Positions 23,247 through 32,132 of a stretch of 48,000 bases of DNA are shown in pieces. The notes beneath the pieces were generated by a model. It ran no database searches, had not been told where the DNA came from, and worked only from the letters and a program-made list of their open reading frames with translations. Made by a program: the position numbers and the translations under genes. Every line of letters begins with the position of its first letter. Within the stretch, counting starts at the first letter, position 1. The stretch is from assembly GCA_902595805.1 (NCBI GenBank), contig CACJRM010000006.1, positions 1 to 48,000 on the forward strand, in the 5' to 3' direction. Origin of the DNA: an uncultured Alphaproteobacteria bacterium (GTDB taxonomy: Bacteria > Pseudomonadota > Alphaproteobacteria > HIMB59 > GCA-002718135).

Positions 23247-24608
23247 ATGACTGCACAAACAATGGAAGAGTTAGTTTCTCTTTGTAAAAGAAGAGGTTTT
23301 CTATTTCAATCAAATGACATCTATGGTGGTATTAAGGGGTTATATGATTATGGACCAATGGGAGTCGAGTTCAAAAATAATCTTAAACAAGCTTGGTGGA
23401 AATCAATGGTATATGAAAGAGATGACACCGAAGGTTTGGATGCCTCAATTTTAAGTTCTCCAGTAGTTCTAAAACATTCAGGCCATGAAGATACTTTTAC
23501 CGATCCTCTGGTTGATTGTCGGGCATGTAAGTCAAGGTGGAGAGCAGATCAATTATTTGAAAATAATAAATGCCCAAATTGTAAATCGGAAGATCTTACT
23601 GAGCCAAGACCTTTCAATTTAATGTTTAAAACTGCAATTGGACCAGTAGATGATGGTTCGTCATTCGCATATTTAAGACCAGAAACGTGTCAGCAAATTT
23701 TTACTAATTTTAAAAATATATTAGATTCAACTTCTAGAACTGTTCCTTTTGGTATCGCACAAATGGGAAAAGCATTTAGAAATGAAATAACACCTCGTAA
23801 TTTTATTTTTAGAGTTAGAGAGTTTGAACAAATGGAATTAGAGTTTTTTGTTAAACCAGGTACTGATGATGAATGGCATGAATATTGGATAAATAAGAGA
23901 ATAGAATGGTGGATTAATCAAGGCATAAAAAAAGAAAATTTAAAAAAAATTGAAGTAGAAAAAAATGAACTAGCTCACTACTCAAAAAGAACTGTTGATA
24001 TCAATTATGTGTTTCCTCATGGTGAAGAGGAACTAGAAGGGGTAGCCAATAGAACTGACTTTGACTTAGGTTCTCATACTAAAAATCAAAACGATTTTAA
24101 AATTACATCAGAAGTTATGAAAAACTCCTCTTCAACTACAAAATTAGCTGTTCAAGATTTAGAAGAAAAAAAATGGTATATTCCTTACGTAATTGAGCCA
24201 TCAGCTGGTGTTGATAGAGGAGTTCTTGCTTTGTTAAATGAAGCTTATCGTGAAGAAAATGTAGATAAAGATAATAAAAGAATTCTTTTATCTCTAAAAC
24301 CTCATCTTTCACCTATTAAAGCTGCAGTTATTCCTCTCAAAAAGAATAATGAGGAATTAGTTAATTTATCTAAAGAAATAAAATCTAATCTACAGAAATT
24401 GGGATTGGGTAGAGTTGTTTTAGAAAATTCAGGAAACATTGGTAAGAATTATAGAAGACATGATGAAATAGGTACACCAATTTGTTTAACTGTAGATTTT
24501 GAAACTCTAGAAGATAAAAGTGTTACTGTTAGGGATAGAGATACTATGAAACAAGAAAGAGTTTCTATTGAAAATTTATCTGAATATTACAAAAAATATT
24601 TTAATTAA
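23247..24608 (+). CDS. glyS: Glycyl-tRNA synthetase, homodimeric (alpha2, archaeal/eukaryal type)
   Basis: Charges tRNA-Gly with glycine. The 453-residue product is the single-chain class II form: [37 protein letters not shown], motif 2 region [39 protein letters not shown] and [15 protein letters not shown], then an anticodon-binding domain ending in [17 protein letters not shown]. Two CxxC pairs (CRAC near residue 92 and CPNC near residue 109) form a zinc site. Most alphaproteobacteria instead have the alpha2beta2 enzyme (glyQ and glyS genes), so this suggests replacement by gene transfer in the lineage. Base composition is like the neighbours, so any transfer is old. Confidence 0.95.
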   Translation: MTAQTMEELVSLCKRRGFLFQSNDIYGGIKGLYDYGPMGVEFKNNLKQAWWKSMVYERDDTEGLDASILSSPVVLKHSGHEDTFTDPLVDCRACKSRWRADQLFENNKCPNCKSEDLTEPRPFNLMFKTAIGPVDDGSSFAYLRPETCQQIFTNFKNILDSTSRTVPFGIAQMGKAFRNEITPRNFIFRVREFEQMELEFFVKPGTDDEWHEYWINKRIEWWINQGIKKENLKKIEVEKNELAHYSKRTVDINYVFPHGEEELEGVANRTDFDLGSHTKNQNDFKITSEVMKNSSSTTKLAVQDLEEKKWYIPYVIEPSAGVDRGVLALLNEAYREENVDKDNKRILLSLKPHLSPIKAAVIPLKKNNEELVNLSKEIKSNLQKLGLGRVVLENSGNIGKNYRRHDEIGTPICLTVDFETLEDKSVTVRDRDTMKQERVSIENLSEYYKKYFN

Positions 24609-24617
24609 TAAAATTGT

Positions 24618-25766
24618 ATGAAAAAAGTTAGTGATATTCATGCAATAAAAATTATTTTTTTTATAACTGCTTGTTATGTAGGTTTATGGGCTATTAGGAT
24701 ACCCACCATAAAGGATCAACTTCAAACTGATTATGTTGGCGTTGGATATATTATGTTATCATTTGCAATTGGTTCAATTGTTGCAATGATTTTTGCAAAT
24801 GCTCTTATTCTGAAAACTTCTACAAAATCTATTTTAACATGTACCTTAATTGCCGAAGGTTGTTTGTGGTTGCCAGTACCTTTCATTCAAGAGTTATGGC
24901 TTTTTATGGTTTTCTCATTTGTTTTCGGTATGAGTTATGGTGCATTTGAAATAGCATGCAATGTTTATGCATCAAATTTAGAAGTTAGAGAAAAAAAATC
25001 AATGATGTCAGGGTTTCATGCATTTTGGAGTCTTGGAGTTTTATTTGGATCTCTAACAACAAGCTTTTTGCTAGAGTTGAATTATTCTTTTATTTTTAAT
25101 ATATTTTTGTATGTCATCATTCTTCTTCCTCTGAGTTTGTATTTTGTACTTTGTTTAGAGTCACAAGTTGAATCAAAATCAAAAGATTCTATTAAAAAAA
25201 ATATATTTTTTATTTGGCCCTTAATTATTTTTTTATTAGCATTAATAGCAATGGCAAACGCTCTAACGGAAGGAAGTGTTGATGCATGGGGAGCTCTCTA
25301 TATGAGAGATTTTATTCAAGTTGATGGTTTCTATATAGGCTTAGCAACTCTAAGTTTTAATATATTTATGGTTATCGGAAGATTTAGTGGTGATTGGGTA
25401 AGAGATAAAATTGGAGTTTTTCTTTTTATTTTCTTTTTATTTTTATCGACAATTATAAGTTTAATAATTTTATCTAATTTCAGCAGTATTTATGCAGCTA
25501 TTATTGGTTTTTCATTATTAGGTGTCGGAGCATCCTCAATTGTTCCTATCGCATATAGTTTAGCTGGAAAAATTGAGGGAATTGATAGTGGAGTAGGGAT
25601 AACAATCATTTCAATTGCAGTTTACGGAACATTTATAGGGGCTCCAGCTTCATTAGGATTTATTGCAAACAACTATGGAATTAATAATATATTTGTTCCA
25701 ATGCTAATAATTTTTATCATTTTAATAATTCCAGTTAGTTTTTATAGAAAAAAATTTTCAGTTTAA
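24618..25766 (+). CDS. Major facilitator superfamily transporter
   Basis: Inner-membrane secondary transporter, 382 residues with about twelve hydrophobic helices and short loops. Recognisable stretches are IIFFITACYVGLWAIRIPTIKDQL at the start, GMSYGAFEIACNVYASNLE around helix 4 and GFHAFWSLGVLFGS in helix 5. The second half has AMANALTEGSVDAWGALYMRD and GVGASSIVPIAYSLAGK. These resemble the YbjJ-like group of MFS carriers found in proteobacteria, whose substrates are mostly unknown. It follows glyRS by 9 bases and overlaps convergent ygfZ by 9 bases. I cannot assign a substrate. Confidence 0.85.
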   Translation: MKKVSDIHAIKIIFFITACYVGLWAIRIPTIKDQLQTDYVGVGYIMLSFAIGSIVAMIFANALILKTSTKSILTCTLIAEGCLWLPVPFIQELWLFMVFSFVFGMSYGAFEIACNVYASNLEVREKKSMMSGFHAFWSLGVLFGSLTTSFLLELNYSFIFNIFLYVIILLPLSLYFVLCLESQVESKSKDSIKKNIFFIWPLIIFLLALIAMANALTEGSVDAWGALYMRDFIQVDGFYIGLATLSFNIFMVIGRFSGDWVRDKIGVFLFIFFLFLSTIISLIILSNFSSIYAAIIGFSLLGVGASSIVPIAYSLAGKIEGIDSGVGITIISIAVYGTFIGAPASLGFIANNYGINNIFVPMLIIFIILIIPVSFYRKKFSV

Positions 25767-26588
25767 AAAATCAAAAGATAATGAATCATTAATTACTAAA
25801 TTTTGATCTTTATTTTTTATTTCATTAACAAAATTAATATTTAATGCTGCAAAAATATTTGAATTTGCTTTTGATACAATTGTACCTATTTTTTTATTAT
25901 CTACTATTAACTCATCTCCCTCCAGCACATCTCCACTTTTTATTTTTAAAGCGTAAAGTTTTTTCTTGAGTAATCCACGGTATTTCATTCTTGCAGTAAT
26001 TTCTTGACCCACATAGCATCCTTTATCCCAATCAATAGCATTTAAATTTTCAAAATTATTTTCTAATAATAAAGATTTATTTTCTAAAATATCAAATGGT
26101 GAATAGGGTATTGTATGATTAATTAAAATTTCACGATATTCCGTTTCATTTATTTCTTTCAATCGCTCTTTTTCAAATATAATTTTTTTATCCGTTATAA
26201 GTTTTTTACCTAAGTTTATATTTCTAGGATCATTTAAATAAACATTATAATCACCTTCATAATCTATATTAAATAATGAATAAGAATTTAGATTATTAAT
26301 TTCTTTAATTTTTATATCAGAGCGAAGTTTATAAATTTTTAATCGTCCTAATAAATTACTATAAAATTTATCATTAGTTTCAAAAATATAGTTTTTATTT
26401 ATATTGAAAATAAAAAAATCTGCTAAAAATTTACCCTGAGGTGTTAATAGACATGAATAAATAATTGATCCATCGTTACACTTTTCAATGTCATTAGTAA
26501 TTAAATTTTGAATAAATGATTTACTATCTTTTCCAGAAATCTCAAAAAATCTTGAATTCAGATGATGAAAAAAGTATTTATCTTTCAT
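25758..26588 (-). CDS. ygfZ: YgfZ/GcvT-family folate-binding Fe-S/tRNA-modification protein
   Basis: Folate-dependent protein needed for maintenance of certain Fe-S enzymes, including the tRNA methylthiotransferase MiaB. The 276-residue product shows the diagnostic motif KGCYVGQEITARMKYRG near residues 189-205, with the conserved cysteine, and an N-terminal GcvT-like part containing GKDSKSFIQNLITNDI and LTPQGKFLADFFIF. The C-terminal barrel is short. The start ATG is 45 bases from the divergent GT9 gene. Functionally it may relate to the suf genes 17 kb away, by family knowledge only. Confidence 0.92.
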   Translation of the reverse strand: MKDKYFFHHLNSRFFEISGKDSKSFIQNLITNDIEKCNDGSIIYSCLLTPQGKFLADFFIFNINKNYIFETNDKFYSNLLGRLKIYKLRSDIKIKEINNLNSYSLFNIDYEGDYNVYLNDPRNINLGKKLITDKKIIFEKERLKEINETEYREILINHTIPYSPFDILENKSLLLENNFENLNAIDWDKGCYVGQEITARMKYRGLLKKKLYALKIKSGDVLEGDELIVDNKKIGTIVSKANSNIFAALNINFVNEIKNKDQNLVINDSLSFDFLN

Positions 26589-26633
26589 AATTATCTAAAT
26601 ATATATTGAATATATTAAAAGTGTAATATTTCT

Positions 26634-27557
26634 GTGAAAATTCTTGTTATTTCATCAAATCTTATTGGAGATACAATTCTGTCAACTGGAGTAATCAATT
26701 ATTTTAGTCAAAAATATCCTGAAACAAAATTTACATTTGTAATTGGTCCATCTGCTAAATCAATTTTCAAAAACTTTAAATCTGTTGAAACCATAATCAC
26801 TGTTTCAAAAAAAAGATACAATATGCATTGGTTAGATATAATTTCTAATTGTTATGGAAAGAAGTGGGATATAATTATTGATTTTAGAAGTTCGTTGTTA
26901 TCATATTTTTTAAAACATAAGCAAAAATTTATTTTTAAAAAAAATTCTAATCTAAACCATGTGCAGCAATTATCTAATTACTTTAAATTTGATTGTTCAG
27001 ATTTGTTTATTGAAACAAATACAGAAGAGGAAGAAATAGTTACAAAACATTTGTCCAATGATTTTAAATATTTTGTTATATTTCCAGGTGGAAATTGGAA
27101 ACCAAAAATTTGGAGTATTAAAAATTATAATTCACTATTAATCAAAATTTTATCTCAAAATAAAAATATTAAATTTATTTTAGTTGGTTCAAAATCAGAA
27201 GAAGAAAATTATTTAAATGAAATAACAAAAAATATTGATAGTAATAAGATAATTAATTTATTCGGTGCATCATTGACTCAAACTGCTGCTTATATGAAGA
27301 AATCAAAATTATTTATAGGAAATGATTCAGGATTATCACATATGGCTTCAGCCACAAAATTAAAGTCTATAGTATTATTTGGCCCAACAAATGATATGAT
27401 TTACGGTCCATTTATGCAAGATTCACAAGTTATAAGAACAAATGAAAGCTATGACTATTTTAAAAATATAAATATTGATAAAACAAAGTCCTATATGGAC
27501 TCTATAAGTGTAGAAAAGATTTATTCTACATTACAAAAAAATAATTATTGTGAATAA
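26634..27557 (+). CDS. Glycosyltransferase family 9 (heptosyltransferase-like)
   Basis: GT-B fold glycosyltransferase of the ADP-heptose:LPS heptosyltransferase family, 307 residues. The N-terminus ILVISSNLIGDTILSTGVINYF is the family start. The donor-site region FVIFPGGNWKPKIWSIKNYNSL, LVGSKSEEENY and the C-terminal GNDSGLSHMASATKLKSIVLFGPTND are typical of WaaC/WaaF-type enzymes. It would add a sugar to lipid A-core at the cytoplasmic face of the inner membrane; whether the donor is a heptose is not shown. The start is GTG 26634. It overlaps pyrC by 8 bases. Confidence 0.88.
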   Translation: MKILVISSNLIGDTILSTGVINYFSQKYPETKFTFVIGPSAKSIFKNFKSVETIITVSKKRYNMHWLDIISNCYGKKWDIIIDFRSSLLSYFLKHKQKFIFKKNSNLNHVQQLSNYFKFDCSDLFIETNTEEEEIVTKHLSNDFKYFVIFPGGNWKPKIWSIKNYNSLLIKILSQNKNIKFILVGSKSEEENYLNEITKNIDSNKIINLFGASLTQTAAYMKKSKLFIGNDSGLSHMASATKLKSIVLFGPTNDMIYGPFMQDSQVIRTNESYDYFKNINIDKTKSYMDSISVEKIYSTLQKNNYCE

Positions 27558-28584
27558 AAATATTGAAATAATTCAGCCTGATGATTGGCATGTACATTTT
27601 AGAGAAGGTGACATGTTAGAAATGGTTACTAATTTCTCCTCAAGAATAAATAATAGATGTGTGGCAATGCCAAATACAGAAATTCCCATAACAGATACTG
27701 ATAAAGCCTCTGCTTATAAAAAGCTTTTAAATAAAGCATCTAGTAATAATTTTGAACCACTTATACCTTGTTATTTAAATGAAAATTTAGATTTAGAAGA
27801 TTTTAGAAAAGGTATGCAAAATAAAGTTTTCTTTGGGTCTAAACTTTATCCCTCAAATGCAACTACAAACTCAAGTCATGGAGTGAGTGACATTTCAAAA
27901 ATCTTTAAATATTTAGAGATTTTAGAAGAAGAAAAAAGTCCATTACTAATACACGGTGAAAAAGTAGCTGAAGATATAGATATCTTTGATAGAGAAAAAT
28001 ATTTTATAGATGATGAATTAAGCATTATTAGAAAAAAATTTCCCTTTTTAAAAATCACACTTGAACATGTATCAACTTCATATGGAGTTAATTATGTGAA
28101 AGAAAATGAAAATATTGCAGGAACAATTACACCTCACCACATGCTTTTAACAAAAAAAGATGTATTTCATGATGATTTTATTAATCCTCACCATTTTTGT
28201 ATGCCAGTTGTTAAAAACGAAACAGATTTAATAGAATTAAGAAAAGCTGCATGTCACAATAATTCTAAATTTTTTTTAGGTACGGACTCAGCTCCACATC
28301 CAATTCAAGAAAAAAAACCAGATATGTCATCTAAGCCAGGAATATTTTCATCTCCTTGCTCAATAGAATTATATGCAGAAATTTTTGATCAAGAAAATGC
28401 AATTGATAAGTTAGAGATATTTTGTTCAATTAATGGTGCAAAACATTATAGTTTTCCAATTAATGATAAAAAAATTAAATTAGAAAAAAAAGAATGGATT
28501 ATGCCAGAATTATCTAGTTATAATGATATTCAGGTTAAGAATTTTTATGCTAATAAAAAAATTAATTGGAAAGTAGTCCATTAA
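27550..28584 (+). CDS. pyrC: Dihydroorotase (class II, PyrC type)
   Basis: Zinc amidohydrolase closing carbamoyl-aspartate to dihydroorotate in pyrimidine synthesis. The 344-residue product has the metal motif DDWHVHFREGDML near residues 11-23, AMPNTEIPITDTD, the carbamylated lysine in FFGSKLYPSNATTNSSHG (about residue 98), HGE (about residue 136), LEHVST (about residue 174), TPHHMLL and the aspartate of FFLGTDSAPHP. This is the short PyrC form as in E. coli, not the long PyrC2/AllB form. The start is GTG 27550, overlapping the GT9 gene by 8 bases. Confidence 0.95.
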   Translation: MNKNIEIIQPDDWHVHFREGDMLEMVTNFSSRINNRCVAMPNTEIPITDTDKASAYKKLLNKASSNNFEPLIPCYLNENLDLEDFRKGMQNKVFFGSKLYPSNATTNSSHGVSDISKIFKYLEILEEEKSPLLIHGEKVAEDIDIFDREKYFIDDELSIIRKKFPFLKITLEHVSTSYGVNYVKENENIAGTITPHHMLLTKKDVFHDDFINPHHFCMPVVKNETDLIELRKAACHNNSKFFLGTDSAPHPIQEKKPDMSSKPGIFSSPCSIELYAEIFDQENAIDKLEIFCSINGAKHYSFPINDKKIKLEKKEWIMPELSSYNDIQVKNFYANKKINWKVVH

Positions 28585-28601
28585 TCTTTATAGAAATATT
28601 A

Positions 28602-28958
28602 ATGTCATTAGGAACAAAAATCTATACTTGGCTTAAGGGAAACTTTGTTGCTAGTGATGATTTAGGGAATAAATATTACTCTAACTCCAAAGATTTCAAA
28701 GATTTAAAAGCAAAAAGATGGGTAATTTTTAATGGTGAAATAGAGGCATCAAATATACCGCCGCACTGGCATGCTTGGCTTCACAAATCTATTGATAATC
28801 CTCCAATTGACTATTCACATAAATACAAATGGCAAAAAGATCATAAAGCAAATATGACTGGCACTAGTGATGCATATTTCCCATCATCTCATCCTCTTTC
28901 AAAAAATTATGACCCAGAAAAAAAAGAAGAAGAATATAAATCTTGGACTCCTAATTAG
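28602..28958 (+). CDS. NDUFA12-like complex I accessory protein
   Basis: Homologue of the mitochondrial complex I subunit NDUFA12 (B17.2), an accessory subunit shared by alphaproteobacteria and mitochondria, bound peripherally to NADH:ubiquinone oxidoreductase. The 118-residue product has the family signature DDLGNKYYSN near residue 21, RWVIFNGEIEASNIPPHWHAWLH near residues 40-62, PPIDYSHKYKWQKDHKANMTGT and the terminal DPEKKEEEYKSWTPN. I start at ATG 28602 (MSLGTKIYTWLKG), as is usual; the frame stays open upstream to 28566. The downstream order DUF2155-aat-accC-accB-aroQ is the known alphaproteobacterial context. It overlaps the next gene by about 50 bases. Confidence 0.93.
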   Translation: MSLGTKIYTWLKGNFVASDDLGNKYYSNSKDFKDLKAKRWVIFNGEIEASNIPPHWHAWLHKSIDNPPIDYSHKYKWQKDHKANMTGTSDAYFPSSHPLSKNYDPEKKEEEYKSWTPN

Positions 28959-29313
28959 AGTAACATTTTTTTTTCTCCTACCGTTAACTGTTTCTGCTGA
29001 GACTATTGAAAAAAAGTATGCCTCTTTTAAGTTATTAAACAAGACTACTAATAAAGTTTCTACTAAGGATATTTTGGTAAGTTCGAAAATATCATGGGAA
29101 ACTTTAAATATTGAAGTTTTGTATTGCGGTAGCACTCCTCCAACTGAAATTCCTGAAGACTATGTTTTGGTAGACGTATACGATACTATCAATAATGAAA
29201 ATACTAATATTTATAGAGGCTGGATGATTTCTTCTTCCCCCGATGTTACTCCGTTAGAAAATCCTATTTATGATCTTTGGTTAGTTGATTGTAGTAACGA
29301 TAAGACTTCTTGA
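28909..29313 (+). CDS. DUF2155 family periplasmic protein
   Basis: Secreted protein of unknown function, 134 residues from ATG 28909. The N-terminus MTQKKKKKN followed by a hydrophobic stretch and LTVSAETI is a good Sec signal peptide, which is why I prefer this start to the upstream in-frame ATGs at 28867 and 28870. The mature part follows the DUF2155 pattern: FKLLNKTTNKVSTKDILVS, WETLNIEVLYCGSTPPTEIPEDYVLVDV and YRGWMISSSPDVTPLENPIYDLWLVDC, with two cysteines that may pair. The gene is squeezed: its first 50 bases lie in the NDUFA12-like gene and its last 46 run against convergent aat. Confidence 0.88.
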   Translation: MTQKKKKKNINLGLLIRVTFFFLLPLTVSAETIEKKYASFKLLNKTTNKVSTKDILVSSKISWETLNIEVLYCGSTPPTEIPEDYVLVDVYDTINNENTNIYRGWMISSSPDVTPLENPIYDLWLVDCSNDKTS

Positions 29314-29921
29314 AAATTATTAATTTCCTTAAATAAACTTTCAATCTCTAAACTTTCTTTTAGTTTATTTTCATAAATTTCAGTTTCCATCTCATAGGCT
29401 CCAAATTGAACTAAATGAGGGTTGAAAAACTGTGAATCTAAAATGGAAAAATTATTTTTTTTCAATATTGCCAATAAATAAAGTAAACAAAACTTACTTG
29501 TATTGGTCTTTAAACTAAACATGCTTTCACCAAAAAAACATGATCCTATATGTAAACCGTATAAACCACCAATTAGATTATCATCTTCATAACATTCAAC
29601 ACTGTGACATTTACCTATTTTATGTAATTCAATATATGTATTTAAAATAATTTCATTAATCCAAGTATCTTGATCTTTTCTTTTAATTTCTTTGCATAAC
29701 TCTATAACATTTGCAAAATCTTGATCAATTTTAAAAATATATTTTGTTTTTTTAAACTCACTAAAAAGTTTCTTTGGATAATGAAAATTCGAAATTGGAA
29801 TTATAAATCTTAATTTTGGTTTATAAAATTTTATTTCTTCAGAATACTTACTATCAGCCATCGGAAAGTAAGCTTTTTTATAAAATTTTATTAAGCTGTT
29901 TAAATCAATTATTTTACTCAA
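29268..29921 (-). CDS. aat: Leucyl/phenylalanyl-tRNA-protein transferase
   Basis: Attaches Leu or Phe to proteins with N-terminal Arg or Lys, marking them for ClpS/ClpAP degradation (N-end rule). The 217-residue product has KKAYFPMADSKYSEEIKFYKPKLR near the N-terminus, DTWINEIILNTYIELHKIGKCHSVECYEDDNLIGGLYGL (catalytic region with E and the GGLYG turn), FFGESMFS and LDSQFFNPHLVQFGAYEM. The start is a TTG at 29921, overlapping the accC stop by 8 bases. No downstream ATG would leave the conserved YFPMA segment intact. It ends the rne-to-aat minus-strand operon. Confidence 0.93.
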   Translation of the reverse strand: MSKIIDLNSLIKFYKKAYFPMADSKYSEEIKFYKPKLRFIIPISNFHYPKKLFSEFKKTKYIFKIDQDFANVIELCKEIKRKDQDTWINEIILNTYIELHKIGKCHSVECYEDDNLIGGLYGLHIGSCFFGESMFSLKTNTSKFCLLYLLAILKKNNFSILDSQFFNPHLVQFGAYEMETEIYENKLKESLEIESLFKEINNFQEVLSLLQSTNQRS

Positions 29922-31245
29922 TTAAATTTGACATAAAATTAATGTTATAACTTCCTCTTTTAAACTCATCAGTTTGAATAATTTTTTGATGTAGTTGAAT
30001 ATTAGTATTTATTCCCATAATTACATATTCTTCTAGTGCTCTATTCATTTTTTTTAAAGCTTCTGATCTTGTTGCACCGTAGGTAATTAGCTTACCAATC
30101 ATACTATCATAGTGGGATGGAATTGAATATCCATCATAAACAGCTGAGTCTACTCGAATACCTAGTCCTCCAGGTTGATGATATTGTGTTATCTTGCCAG
30201 GTGATGGTATAAAACTCTCTGGATGTTCGGCATTAATTCGACATTCAATTGAGCTACCTTTAAGTTTTATATCTTCTTGTTTTATAGTAAGTTTTTCACC
30301 ATTAGCAACGAGAATTTGCTCCTTAACAAGATCTATTCCAGTAACCATTTCTGTTACTGGGTGTTCAACTTGTAATCTTGTATTCATTTCCATAAAATAA
30401 AATTCATTATTCTCATATAAAAATTCTAAAGTTCCAACTCCTTCATATCCTATTTCTTTCATAGATTTTCTACAAAGTTCAGAAATTTTTTCTCTATTTT
30501 CATTTGTTAGAACTGAACTTGGGCTTTCTTCAATAAGTTTTTGATGCTTCCTTTGAATTGAGCAATCTCTTTCTCCAAGAGTAACAACATTTCCAAATGA
30601 ATCACAAAGAACTTGAATTTCAATATGTTTAGGAGATGTTAAAAATTTCTCTAAATAAACATTTTCATCATTAAATGATTTTTTTGCTTCAATTTTTGCT
30701 TCATTTATAGCTTTATTTAAATCATCTTCTTCTGTGACAATTCTCATTCCTTTTCCACCACCACCACTTGCTGCTTTTACTATAATTGGGTATTTTACTT
30801 TTTTTATAAAATCTTCAATCTTATTTTTATCACTTAAGTCATTTATACCTTTTACTGTTGGCACCCCAGTTTCATCCATTATTTTTTTTGCATCAATTTT
30901 GTTACCCATCATTTTGATATGTTCCGATTTTGGACCAATAAATTTAATATTGTGTTCTTCAATAATTTCAGCAAACCTCTGATTTTCACTTAAAAAACCA
31001 TATCCTGGATGAATTGCATCTACATCAGTTAATGTTGCAGCAGTTATAATTGCAGGTATGTTTAAATAACTAGATTGTGCAGAGGCTGGTCCGACACAAA
31101 TACTTTCATCTGCCATTCTTACATGCATTGCATTTTCATCAACATCAGAGTGAATGGCTACGGTTTTTATTCCTAATTCTCTGCAGGCTCTAAGAACACG
31201 TAAAGCAATTTCACCTCTATTAGCAATCAATATTTTTTTGAACAT
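29914..31245 (-). CDS. accC: Acetyl-CoA carboxylase, biotin carboxylase subunit
   Basis: ATP-dependent carboxylation of biotin on AccB, first half-reaction of acetyl-CoA carboxylase for fatty acid synthesis. The 443-residue product has KILIANRGEIALRVLRACRELGI at the start, the ATP-grasp glycine loop IVKAASGGGGKGMR (about residue 155), LGERDCSIQRKHQKLIEESPS, and the catalytic EMNTRLQVEHPVTEMVTG (about residue 287). Its ATG overlaps the accB stop by one base. Length and motifs are entirely standard. Confidence 0.97.
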   Translation of the reverse strand: MFKKILIANRGEIALRVLRACRELGIKTVAIHSDVDENAMHVRMADESICVGPASAQSSYLNIPAIITAATLTDVDAIHPGYGFLSENQRFAEIIEEHNIKFIGPKSEHIKMMGNKIDAKKIMDETGVPTVKGINDLSDKNKIEDFIKKVKYPIIVKAASGGGGKGMRIVTEEDDLNKAINEAKIEAKKSFNDENVYLEKFLTSPKHIEIQVLCDSFGNVVTLGERDCSIQRKHQKLIEESPSSVLTNENREKISELCRKSMKEIGYEGVGTLEFLYENNEFYFMEMNTRLQVEHPVTEMVTGIDLVKEQILVANGEKLTIKQEDIKLKGSSIECRINAEHPESFIPSPGKITQYHQPGGLGIRVDSAVYDGYSIPSHYDSMIGKLITYGATRSEALKKMNRALEEYVIMGINTNIQLHQKIIQTDEFKRGSYNINFMSNLIE

Positions 31246-31691
31246 TATTCAAAAATAATAAGGGTATCACCATATTCAACAGGCTGACTATTCAAAGTAA
31301 CTATTTTTTTGATAATACCAGATCTAGGAGCTTTAATTTCATTAAAAGTCTTCATTGCTTCAATTAACAATAATGTATCACCAGCTTTAACATGTTGGCC
31401 AACTTTAACATAAGGTTGTGAATTTGGATCAGCAGAAAGATAAGCAACCCCTACCATTGGAGATTTAACAATATTATCTTCATTTACAACTTCATTTGTA
31501 TTTTCAACCTCTTTAACTTCAGTATTTTTTTCTTTTTTTTGAACGGAAACATTGTTTTCAACGAAGTCATTTGAGGTAATCTCAATTTCATAATCATTTT
31601 TTTTTATTTTTATTTTAGCAACACTATTAATTTTTGATTCTTTAACGATTAACTTAATATTCTCTAAATCTGTTTTATCTATTTTAGTCAT
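31245..31691 (-). CDS. accB: Biotin carboxyl carrier protein of acetyl-CoA carboxylase
   Basis: Carrier of covalently bound biotin for acetyl-CoA carboxylase, 148 residues. The C-terminal biotinyl domain holds the target lysine in IEAMKTFNEIKAPRSG (about residue 112) and the preceding SPMVGVAYLSADPNSQPYVKVGQ with the protruding thumb segment of true AccB. An N-terminal helix-rich domain (DKTDLENIKLIVKESKI) and an acidic, low-complexity linker (about residues 50-75) precede it. It lies between aroQ (2 bases) and accC (1-base overlap). Confidence 0.96.
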   Translation of the reverse strand: MTKIDKTDLENIKLIVKESKINSVAKIKIKKNDYEIEITSNDFVENNVSVQKKEKNTEVKEVENTNEVVNEDNIVKSPMVGVAYLSADPNSQPYVKVGQHVKAGDTLLLIEAMKTFNEIKAPRSGIIKKIVTLNSQPVEYGDTLIIFE

Positions 31692-31693
31692 AC

Positions 31694-32131
31694 TTATTTA
31701 TAAATTAATTTGCATATTGCTTCAATTCCTAGAAGATAACTATTTCCACCAAATCCACATATCAAACCATGCACTCCTTCGGAAGTAATACTTTTTTTTC
31801 TATACTCCTCTCTTGCATAAATATTTGAAAGATGAATTTCTATTTTGGGCTTATTTATTGCTCTTAATGAATCTAGAATGGCTATCGATGAATGAGTAAA
31901 TGCTGCTGGATTGATAATTAGACCATCAAATTTATCATTTACTTCATGAACTTTATCAATTATCTCGCCTTCGTTATTAGATTGGAAAAAAATAATTTCT
32001 AAGTTCTTTTCTATACCTTTTTTTTCACAATCAGATTTAATCTTATCTAAACTGTCTTTACCATAAATATCATCTTCTCTATTACCTAATAGATTTAGGT
32101 TAGGGCCATTAATGATTAATATTTTTTTCAT
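31694..32131 (-). CDS. aroQ: Type II 3-dehydroquinate dehydratase
   Basis: Third step of the shikimate pathway, dehydrating 3-dehydroquinate. The 145-residue product is the small dodecameric type: IINGPNLNLLGNRE with the YGKDSL tyrosine, FFQSNNEGEIIDKVHEV, LIINPAAFTHSSIAILDSL with its catalytic histidine, and IEIHLSNIYAREEYRKKS. Placement before accB-accC is the common alphaproteobacterial arrangement. It follows dcd by 1 base. Confidence 0.96.
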   Translation of the reverse strand: MKKILIINGPNLNLLGNREDDIYGKDSLDKIKSDCEKKGIEKNLEIIFFQSNNEGEIIDKVHEVNDKFDGLIINPAAFTHSSIAILDSLRAINKPKIEIHLSNIYAREEYRKKSITSEGVHGLICGFGGNSYLLGIEAICKLIYK

Positions 32132-32132
32132 T

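Noticed and set aside
28867..28908. Upstream ATG starts for DUF2155
   Set aside because: They would add 14 residues before a well-formed signal peptide that begins naturally at ATG 28909.
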